From an uncultured Prevotellaceae bacterium (GTDB taxonomy: Bacteria > Bacteroidota > Bacteroidia > Bacteroidales > Bacteroidaceae), in assembly GCA_947306845.1 (NCBI GenBank), contig CAMZHP010000080.1:1-11683 (forward strand): a stretch of DNA of 11,683 bases. Direction: 5' to 3'. The notes beneath the pieces are model-generated. The model searched no databases. It was given only the letters and a program-made list of their open reading frames with translations, and was not told the DNA's origin. Positions 6,669-11,683 of this stretch are shown one piece after another (the first letter of the stretch is position 1; the number at the start of each line of letters is the position of its first letter). Made by a program: the position numbers and the translations under genes.

Positions 6669-7793
6669 TCATTGTTTTATTTTTTCTTTCAGGAATTGGT
6701 GGATGATGGTGACCCAGTCATATTCTGCCAGTTGGCGTTGGTCAACAGTGGGATGACTGTCGAGCACATGGAGGATGGCTCTCTTCCAGTCGGCTGGGTC
6801 GTAGCCCTCCACGGTGCAGGCGCCGTCTTTTCCCCGTGCAACCTCTATCATGGCAGTGTTGTGGGCGGTGACGACAGGACATCCGCAGTACAGGGCCTCG
6901 AGTTGCGGCATGCCGAAACCCTCCATCAAGGCAGCGGAAACAAAACAGTCGGCAATGTTGTAGAGCTGCGACAGTTCGTGATTGGTCACATAGCCGCAGA
7001 AGATGACGGCATCACGGGGATAGTCGGAGGCCTCGACGATTTCTCGAAGATTAGAGTTTTTCCACCCTTTGCCTCCTACGACAACCAACTGTATGTGGTG
7101 CTCATGGTAGAGTTCTGGCATCAGACGCAGGAGGAACGACAGGTTCTTCCTGGGTTCCAACGAGCCCACAAACAAAAGAAAACGGTTGCGGATGCCGTAT
7201 TTTTGGCGAACGGCGGCCCGCTCTTCCTCACTGAGGTTGAGTGGCCTGTATTGCTCATGGTCGGCAGCGTCGCCTACGAAGATGTCCTTGCAACGCCGTT
7301 TGGGGTAGTATTGCTCCACCTTGCCAGCCGTGTAGTGGGAGTTGGTCCATAGGATGTCTGACTTGCGGACGGCTTGTCCGAAGAAGACGCTTGTGGCCAG
7401 CCGGTTGGTCCATGCCATGGTGTGGCTCATCTCTATGTTGACCACATCATGCACGGTGATAGCCTTCTTTGTAGAGGACGGGATGAACCATGGCAGATGG
7501 GGGACAGGTGCGTAGTAAAGGCCGATATGCAGTTTGCGGCACAGATAGGGCACCAGCAACTGCATGATGACGATATTGGGCAGAAAGCGTGGGAATCGTG
7601 AGGAATAGTCCCGTAGGTGGAGATTGGCGGGAAGGGCAGGCAGTTCGACAGACGGATCCATCCCCTTCGGCAACACGACATGGAAGGTGTCGCCGGGCCG
7701 CTGCCGCACCCATTCCATAAGGGCACAGCAGAGGAAGGTGGTGATGCCGGCCGCATTGCGCGACCATACTCGTCCGTCAATCAGGATATTCAT
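6669..7793 (-). CDS. GT4-family glycosyltransferase
   Basis: 374 residues, GT-B fold, the same broad subtype as the GT4 protein at 4489-5562: NILIDGRVWSRNAAGITTFL (2-21), ITVHDVVNIEMSH (112-124), WTNSHYTAGKVEQYY (149-163), LFVGSLEPRKNLSFLL (207-222), and the donor motif MEGFGMPQLEAL (290-301, Glu291 and Glu299). Enzymes with EPRKN and EGFG-P-xEA often transfer mannose-like residues, and the two related enzymes in one operon may add successive identical or similar sugars (inference). The start ATG at 7793 is preceded by AAGGAG about 13 nt upstream and CAGG closer in, weak ribosome-binding signals of uncertain value in Bacteroidetes. Its stop lies 1 nt from the next start. Confidence 0.92.
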   Translation of the reverse strand: MNILIDGRVWSRNAAGITTFLCCALMEWVRQRPGDTFHVVLPKGMDPSVELPALPANLHLRDYSSRFPRFLPNIVIMQLLVPYLCRKLHIGLYYAPVPHLPWFIPSSTKKAITVHDVVNIEMSHTMAWTNRLATSVFFGQAVRKSDILWTNSHYTAGKVEQYYPKRRCKDIFVGDAADHEQYRPLNLSEEERAAVRQKYGIRNRFLLFVGSLEPRKNLSFLLRLMPELYHEHHIQLVVVGGKGWKNSNLREIVEASDYPRDAVIFCGYVTNHELSQLYNIADCFVSAALMEGFGMPQLEALYCGCPVVTAHNTAMIEVARGKDGACTVEGYDPADWKRAILHVLDSHPTVDQRQLAEYDWVTIIHQFLKEKIKQ

Positions 7794-7824
7794 AATGCCT
7801 GTCTGTCTCCTTCTTTTTCTGTTA

Positions 7825-8733
7825 TTATATACCTGTTTTTACAAACAATTGCTTCATCATTACCCATTTGTCTGCCAACGACACATGGGGGTTGAGCCAA
7901 AGGGTCTGCCGTAGGATGGGATGTCCGAGGCGGTAGAGCCAGTATTTCCATCTGGGGCGCGTCAGCTTGAAGTAGATGTATTCGCTCTTTTGCTGGCGGA
8001 GGCAGTCGCGCAGGAACTGTGATGTCTTGCCGTCGCGGCCTCCCTCTCCCTCCAGGTGGATGATGCGTGGTCCGCGCATCAAGATGTTGTCATACCCATG
8101 AAGGGCAAAGCGGCGCTCCATTTCCGTCTCCTCACAGTACATGAAGAAAGCGGGATGGAAGGCTCCGCACTCTTCGAGCACAGAGCGGGCCACCATGAGG
8201 TCAGCTCCCGTCACGTAATCCACTTTCATCCATCGCTCAGGAAGTGGAACGGCGCGTTGCTTGAAGCACCCCAATGCTTTTTTGATGGGTACGACAAGTA
8301 ACTTGTCGATGTCGTCGCGCATCCGTGGGAAGGACCCATAGGAGTGGATGGACTCTCCTCTTCTGTTTTCAAGTACGCAGCCCAATGCACCCAGTTTTCC
8401 TTCGTAATGAATGGCGAAATCATGGAGCTCGCCGATGGCGTTGTTGAGCAGTAAGGTGTCAGAGTTGAGAAAGAAGATGTATCTTCCCTTTGCTCTCTTC
8501 AATCCCAGGTTGTTGGCTCGTCCAAAACCAAGGTTGCTCCCTGCATCCATCCAGATGAGACGTGGGTCACTGCTCATTTGTTCTGCAGACCCGTCTGTCG
8601 AACCGTTGTCTACGACGATGATCTCGTAGTTGATGCCTTTTGTATGGGCTTCTATGCTGTCGATGCATGGCCTGAGCACATGCAGTGTATTGTAGTTGAC
8701 GATGACGATGGATACGTCTTTTACCTGTTCCAT
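7825..8733 (-). CDS. GT2-family glycosyltransferase (WbbL-like, rhamnosyltransferase-type)
   Basis: 302 residues, the only inverting GT-A enzyme in the cluster. Motifs: VSIVIVNYNT (7-16), EIIVVDNGSTDGSAEQ (37-52) for nucleotide binding, NLGFGRANNLGL (67-78), the metal-binding NSD (90-92, in the usual DxD place), VTGADLMVARS (174-184) and FFMYCEETEMERR (196-208), which supplies the likely catalytic acid. This arrangement matches the WbbL-like group, many of which transfer rhamnose from dTDP-rhamnose; the actual donor is unproven and no dTDP-rhamnose genes lie in the window. A basic C-terminal region (KLTRPRWKYWLYRLGH) may lie against the membrane. The ATG at 8733 overlaps the flippase stop by 13 nt. 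The frame is open for 133 codons upstream, but that stretch is His/Arg-rich noise antiparallel to no domain and lies within the flippase gene. Confidence 0.92.
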   Translation of the reverse strand: MEQVKDVSIVIVNYNTLHVLRPCIDSIEAHTKGINYEIIVVDNGSTDGSAEQMSSDPRLIWMDAGSNLGFGRANNLGLKRAKGRYIFFLNSDTLLLNNAIGELHDFAIHYEGKLGALGCVLENRRGESIHSYGSFPRMRDDIDKLLVVPIKKALGCFKQRAVPLPERWMKVDYVTGADLMVARSVLEECGAFHPAFFMYCEETEMERRFALHGYDNILMRGPRIIHLEGEGGRDGKTSQFLRDCLRQQKSEYIYFKLTRPRWKYWLYRLGHPILRQTLWLNPHVSLADKWVMMKQLFVKTGI

Positions 8734-10058
8734 GCGCCTGTCGCCTGTCCGTTGATGAGTTTGCCGAACTGGATGCGGTTGACGACCAGTCCGGGTATGT
8801 TGACGAGGCACATGACGGCGACAAACCAGATGATGTCGTGCGACCAATGTGCCACGGTGTATGCGAGGGGGATGAAGATGATGGCTGCCGAGACGGTGAA
8901 CACCTGCTGGAGCCACAGTTTGCCGATGCCGTTGATGAAATAACTGTATCTCATGCTGTAGATGAGGATGAAGATATAGGCGGCCATGGCGATGCTCATC
9001 CGGATGTCGATGCTCACATCGTCGCCTATCCACACGGAGTAGACAAAGCCGGAAACTGCTACCATCAGGCACATGCCGATGAAGATGAGTATCGTCATGA
9101 GGTTGAGCTTTTGGTTGGCCGATTGTATCCACTGCATGTCTCCCCGCTCATAGGCATCGGTCGTCGCATTCCAGAAGGGCATGCAGATGACGGTGAACAC
9201 CACCAGCATCAGACTGAAATAGCGGTAGGTGATTTGGTAGGGGGTGACCATGGCTGGAGAGAAGAGTTTGGATATCAAAATGTTGGCCGACATGAACAGC
9301 ACCACGCTCGAGATCTGCATGATGAAGAACTTGATGCCCATGCTCATCACTTCCTTGGCTTCCGACAGGTTGACGAGCCGCAGGCTGGGTCGCAACTGTG
9401 GGTAGCGATAATGGAAGGTGAAAGGGTAGGCGAGCACGTAAACGATGAGTGGTGCTGCGGTGTTGACCAGTGCGATGTGCATGAGTGAGTGGCTTCCCGA
9501 CAGATAAACAGCGTATGTGCCGGCGAGGGCGAGGGTCTGCCCAAGGGCGATGAGCAGGTTGCTCACGGCGGGCAACTGCAGTCCCATGTAGAAATTGCCT
9601 GTCAGTTTGAAAATGAATGTCGAGCAGACAAAGATGACGGTGACCATCAGCACGGTGTCGAGGTCGCCCACCTCCAATTGCGACACATTGAGGAATCCGT
9701 AGGTGTCGCTCATCAGGATGATGGCGAGGAGCACCGCCATGGCCGGCAGCATGATGCAGGTGAGCATGGCAAAAGTGGAAGAGACGAGCGAGCGAGCGCG
9801 GGCGGTCTCACCATGAGCGATGTGGGCGGCCAACTTGTTGCGAAGACCGTTGCCCAGACCGATGTCCATGTTGTCAATCCACAGGAGCAGACTGCTGATG
9901 GTGAGCCATACTCCGTTCTTGTAGTCGCCTAAACAGTGAAGCGTCACAGGTACCATGAGGAACACGACGACAGCCGACCATCCCTTGATCAGGAATGATA
10001 CGAGGATGTTCTTACGCAGGAGCGACGAACGGTGTTGGCTGGTTTCATGGCCTGTCAT
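8721..10058 (-). CDS. Wzx-type oligosaccharide flippase (MOP/MATE-like polysaccharide transporter)
   Basis: 445 residues, strongly hydrophobic along the whole length with about 12-14 predicted membrane segments, the usual layout for polysaccharide flippases of the MOP superfamily. The N-terminus (RKNILVSFLIKGWSAVVVFL, about 15-34) is a basic residue cluster before segment 1, followed by LGDYKNGVWLTISSLLLWID and MDIGLGNGLRNKLA, which fit the conserved first third of Wzx proteins. Other clear segments include about 92-111, 133-152 and several after residue 330. Its expected role is to turn a lipid-linked oligosaccharide from the cytoplasmic to the periplasmic face. It is the first gene of the operon; the ATG at 10058 follows a leader of about 100 nt. 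No Wzy-like polymerase accompanies it. Sequence cannot tell which glycan it carries. Confidence 0.9.
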   Translation of the reverse strand: MTGHETSQHRSSLLRKNILVSFLIKGWSAVVVFLMVPVTLHCLGDYKNGVWLTISSLLLWIDNMDIGLGNGLRNKLAAHIAHGETARARSLVSSTFAMLTCIMLPAMAVLLAIILMSDTYGFLNVSQLEVGDLDTVLMVTVIFVCSTFIFKLTGNFYMGLQLPAVSNLLIALGQTLALAGTYAVYLSGSHSLMHIALVNTAAPLIVYVLAYPFTFHYRYPQLRPSLRLVNLSEAKEVMSMGIKFFIMQISSVVLFMSANILISKLFSPAMVTPYQITYRYFSLMLVVFTVICMPFWNATTDAYERGDMQWIQSANQKLNLMTILIFIGMCLMVAVSGFVYSVWIGDDVSIDIRMSIAMAAYIFILIYSMRYSYFINGIGKLWLQQVFTVSAAIIFIPLAYTVAHWSHDIIWFVAVMCLVNIPGLVVNRIQFGKLINGQATGAWNR

Positions 10059-10166
10059 ATTGCCGTATTCAGATTTTTAGGCAGAAAGTGAGACACATTT
10101 AGTTACCTATTTATAATAATAACCGCTTTATATGGCAATTATTGTATGGCGGCTGCATAAAAGTGG

Positions 10167-10174
10167 CAAAGTAC
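10167..10174 (-). promoter_or_regulatory. Weak candidate promoter element for the glycan operon
   Basis: On the minus strand GTACTTTG followed by CC. It shares the TTTG core with the Bacteroidetes consensus TAnnTTTG, but its TA is one base too close, so it is only a partial match. No TTG -33 element is placed correctly. It is reported because it is the best candidate between the upstream terminator and the flippase start, with an implied leader of about 100 nt. Confidence 0.3.
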
Positions 10175-10210
10175 GCTATTTTGTATTTTTTTCAGTGAGG
10201 AAATGTCTTC

Positions 10211-10251
10211 AAAACAATCAGGAGCAGGATGAGAGACCCTGCTCCTGATTG
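10211..10251 (-). terminator. Strong intrinsic terminator after the LRR gene
   Basis: Perfect 14-bp inverted repeat: CAATCAGGAGCAGG at 10215-10228 and CCTGCTCCTGATTG at 10238-10251, with a 9-nt loop. On the minus strand the hairpin is followed by TTTTGAAG. It lies 79 nt after the LRR stop codon and before the flippase leader, so it separates the two transcription units. On the plus strand only GCAATGATG follows, so it is directed to the minus strand. Confidence 0.8.
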
Positions 10252-10330
10252 CAATGATGATGCCGGCGGATGTCGGCTAATATAATCCTTTGTATCTCTG
10301 TATCTGTGTTGAAATGAAACGACAACAAAC

Positions 10331-11593
10331 TTACTCCTGGTTGATGATGTTGAGGAATTTCTTCCAGTCCTTGTGGAGGTTGTAGTTAGTGGCATAGCCT
10401 TTCTTCACATGGACAATACCCTCTTTCATCGTTGCCTTGCCGAAAGAGCTGCCCGAGATTTTCACCGGGGTGGCGCTGTTGCAATAAATGTCCATCAGAC
10501 TGTTGCACTTGTCAAAAGCGTTGCCGCCAATCTCTTTCAGGGCGAGAGGAAGAGTCAGTGTGGTGATGCTGGCACAGCCCTCGAAGGCGCTGCTGCCGAT
10601 TTTCTGCAAGGCAGTGGGGAGCTCAAGGTCCTTCAGACTGCTGCAGTTCTTGAACGCGCTGCTGGGAATCTCCTTGATGCTGTTGGGGAATTTCACGTTC
10701 TGAAGACCGGAGCATCCTTCAAATGCACTGCTGCCGAGAGAAGAGATGGAATTGCTCAGTTCGATGCTCTCAAGCGACGTGCACCCGTTGAAGGCATCGT
10801 GCTCAATCTTGCTGATGGCATTCGACATCTCAATGGTCTTGAGCCCGACGCAGCCCCTGAACATATTGTCTTCCACTGTGCTTACTCCTGCGGGGAAATG
10901 AAACTCGGTGAGATTGCCGCATCCCTTGAAGGCACTGCTGCCAAAACTGCTTACTCCCGTAGGAATGTCGATGTATTCCAGGCTGGAGCAGTTCTCAAAC
11001 GCACTTGATCCGATTTTCTTGATTCCCGTGGGGATGGTCACGTGGCGGAGTTCGCTGCAGCCCTCAAACATGCTGGTTGGAATCTCGGTCATGGCAGAGG
11101 GTATCTGGAAGTCTGCGAGGGATTTGCAATCCTGGAAGATATCAGAACCCATCTTGCTGACGGCATCGGACATGTTGACGCGGATCAGACTGGCGCAGCT
11201 CTTGAACAGGTCACTTGGCAACTCTTTGATTCTGTCGGGGATGGTGACCTCGGTGAGGCTGGAACATCCTTCGAATGCCGATGAACCTATCTTGGTGATG
11301 CAGTCGGGGATGGTGACGGATGTCAGTCCGGGGCATGCCTTGAAGGCTCCGGAGGCGATTTCCTCCACATACAGGGTGACGCTGTCGACGACAACCTTCT
11401 CGGGGATAACGATGTCACCGACGTATGGCTCCTGACCTTTCACCACCTGGGCGGTTTGCTTCTTCGCATTGATGGCGTAAGTGATGCCGTCGACGGTGGC
11501 TTTGTCTTTCTTCAGTTTGATGTCAATGGCTCCCGCTGTCGTGCAGAGTGAGAGGACGAACAGGGAGAGCAGGGCTTTTCTTAGTGCTTTCAT
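10331..11593 (-). CDS. Secreted BspA-like leucine-rich-repeat (LRR_5) protein
   Basis: 420 residues. Residues 1-22 are a signal peptide (MKALRKALLSLFVLSLCTTAGA), with cleavage near AGA-ID; no lipobox is present. Residues 23-80 form an N-terminal cap with a YAINAKKQTAQVV strand pattern. Residues 81-356 are twelve consecutive 23-residue LRR_5 units of the form SSAFEGCSSLTEVTIPxxIKxIG, followed by a degenerate unit (357-379) and a C-terminal segment ending VKKGYATNYNLHKDWKKFLNIINQE. This ending resembles the usual tail of BspA-like proteins, in which a GT-x-x-x-Y-x-x-x-x-W-x-x-F pattern follows the repeats. BspA-like proteins are surface or secreted adhesion factors in Bacteroidetes and some eukaryotic parasites. 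A role here is inferred only from family. The ATG at 11593 is chosen because it yields the signal peptide; the frame extends to 11626. A group II intron ends 41 nt upstream. Confidence 0.92.
   Translation of the reverse strand: MKALRKALLSLFVLSLCTTAGAIDIKLKKDKATVDGITYAINAKKQTAQVVKGQEPYVGDIVIPEKVVVDSVTLYVEEIASGAFKACPGLTSVTIPDCITKIGSSAFEGCSSLTEVTIPDRIKELPSDLFKSCASLIRVNMSDAVSKMGSDIFQDCKSLADFQIPSAMTEIPTSMFEGCSELRHVTIPTGIKKIGSSAFENCSSLEYIDIPTGVSSFGSSAFKGCGNLTEFHFPAGVSTVEDNMFRGCVGLKTIEMSNAISKIEHDAFNGCTSLESIELSNSISSLGSSAFEGCSGLQNVKFPNSIKEIPSSAFKNCSSLKDLELPTALQKIGSSAFEGCASITTLTLPLALKEIGGNAFDKCNSLMDIYCNSATPVKISGSSFGKATMKEGIVHVKKGYATNYNLHKDWKKFLNIINQE
10526..11353 (-). repeat. Twelve 69-bp tandem coding repeats (LRR units)
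   Basis: The twelve full LRR units of the BspA-like protein (residues 81-356) are each exactly 69 bp with no insertions or deletions. DNA identity is high in the SSAFEGC part of each unit and lower in the strand part. Several units alternate between endings IG and (I/L)P, which hints at duplication of two-unit blocks. Confidence 0.85.
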
Positions 11594-11617
11594 ATTCGAG
11601 TTGTTTTGATAAAGATT

Positions 11618-11635
11618 CATAATCATTTGATTATG
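11618..11635. repeat. Perfect 18-bp palindrome at the intron junction
   Basis: CATAATCATTTGATTATG: 8-bp arms (11618-11625 and 11628-11635) around a central TT. It abuts the predicted 3' end of the group II intron and lies 25 nt upstream of the LRR start codon. It could be a regulator site, a small hairpin recognised in target selection, or chance in AT-rich DNA. Confidence 0.6.
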
Positions 11636-11683
11636 TAGGTCAGAGGGGTTGCCCCCTCTTTCCCCATTAAGAACCGTACGTGC
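11635..11683 (-). mobile_element. 3' end of a group II intron (part of domain V and all of domain VI)
   Basis: Read on the minus strand, 11683-11671 is GCACGTACGGTTC, the 3' half of a bacterial group II intron domain V. A TTAA linker (11670-11667) follows, then a domain VI hairpin: basal stem TGGG (11666-11663) with CCTA (11639-11636), an internal loop, a 7-bp stem AGAGGGG/CCCCTCT (11659-11653 with 11648-11642) and a GNRA-type GCAA tetraloop. A11640 in the internal loop is the candidate branch-point adenosine. The intron ends in AC at 11635, or possibly AT at 11633, which would put the branch point at the more usual distance. The catalytic body and any reverse-transcriptase gene lie beyond the right edge. 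It has the same orientation as the LRR gene, whose ATG lies 41 nt downstream. Confidence 0.82.

Larger units (their letters stand above)
1549..10058 (-). other. Eight-gene operon for heptose-containing glycan synthesis and export
   Basis: Transcription order: flippase, GT2, GT4, GT4, GT4, hddA, gmhA, hddC-gmhB. Junctions in order: 13-nt overlap, 31-nt gap, 1-nt gap, 11-nt overlap, 33-nt gap, 4-nt gap, ATGA overlap. No internal TAnnTTTG element is seen in the gaps. A strong terminator precedes the operon (10211-10251) and a weaker hairpin closes it (1531-1563). Spacing and function both argue for a single transcript. Confidence 0.85.
10059..10330. other. Intergenic region with terminator of the LRR gene and leader of the glycan operon
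   Basis: 272 nt between two minus-strand genes. It contains the perfect hairpin at 10215-10251, then an AT-rich stretch upstream of the flippase with one weak promoter-like element (10167-10174). No long inverted repeats suggesting an invertible promoter, and no UpxY-like regulator, were found here. Confidence 0.6.

Noticed and set aside
5951..7352. Two long plus-strand open frames (about 235 codons each) opposite the GT4 genes
   Set aside because: They are antiparallel to clear glycosyltransferase genes, are rich in Val/Asp/His/Gly as expected for reverse complements of such genes, and show no domain or start signal.
8734..9132. Upstream extension of the GT2 reading frame by 133 codons
   Set aside because: It lies wholly inside the flippase gene and gives a His/Arg-rich sequence; the ATG at 8733 precedes the GT2 fold at the normal distance.
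8838..9488. Plus-strand open frame of 216 codons opposite the flippase
   Set aside because: Its His/Glu/Asp-rich composition mirrors the hydrophobic flippase codons on the other strand; no recognisable motif.
10059..10214. Possible invertible promoter before the glycan operon, as seen in Bacteroides capsule loci
   Set aside because: No pair of long inverted repeats flanks the region and no invertase or UpxY/UpxZ gene is present; only a 4-bp CCGC/GCGG pair is seen.
10215..10251. Perfect inverted repeat considered as a mobile-element end or attachment site
   Set aside because: Its position after the LRR stop, 9-nt loop and TTTT on the minus strand fit an intrinsic terminator; no transposase or target duplication is nearby.
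10373..11008. Plus-strand open frame of 211 codons opposite the LRR gene
   Set aside because: It arises from the 69-bp repeat on the opposite strand and shows only the shadow of that periodicity.
1..11683. tRNA, rRNA or CRISPR array
   Set aside because: No cloverleaf, ribosomal sequence or spaced direct repeat array was seen on either strand; the only regular repeat is the coding LRR array.

Overview
The window looks like chromosome of a Bacteroidales bacterium, most likely Prevotellaceae or a close relative (family-level guess only). The evidence is a SusC/RagA-type TonB-dependent receptor, a DUF4923-type lipoprotein, a BspA-like leucine-rich-repeat protein built from 23-residue units, TAnnTTTG promoter elements and a general lack of Shine-Dalgarno sequences.

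Layout, left to right. (1) 1-553, minus strand: the N-terminal 184 residues of a SusC/RagA outer-membrane receptor that runs off the left edge. (2) 554-889: a divergent intergenic region with one promoter-like element for each direction. (3) 890-1513, plus strand: a small lipoprotein. (4) 1549-10058, minus strand: eight tightly packed genes read from right to left. They encode a Wzx-type flippase, a GT2 glycosyltransferase, three GT4 glycosyltransferases, HddA, GmhA and a HddC-GmhB fusion. Junctions range from a 13-nt overlap to a 33-nt gap, so this is almost certainly one operon. It ends in a hairpin that overlaps the last stop codon. (5) 10211-10251: a perfect 14-bp hairpin terminator that insulates this operon from the next gene. 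(6) 10331-11593, minus strand: a secreted LRR protein with twelve regular 23-residue repeats. (7) 11635-11683, minus strand: the 3' end of a group II intron (3' half of domain V plus all of domain VI), ending only 41 nt upstream of the LRR start codon.

How the genes work together: GmhA, HddA and the two domains of the fusion protein together supply all four steps from sedoheptulose 7-phosphate to GDP-D-glycero-alpha-D-manno-heptose. The four glycosyltransferases would use this and other sugars to build an oligosaccharide on a lipid carrier, and the flippase would turn it to the periplasmic face. No Wzy polymerase, initiating phosphoglycosyltransferase, chain-length regulator or ligase is visible. 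The product may therefore be a short defined oligosaccharide, such as a protein O-glycan or LPS cap, or the missing parts lie elsewhere. The most notable points are the complete GDP-heptose branch with its two-enzyme fusion, and the group II intron that seems to have landed in the promoter or leader of the LRR gene.
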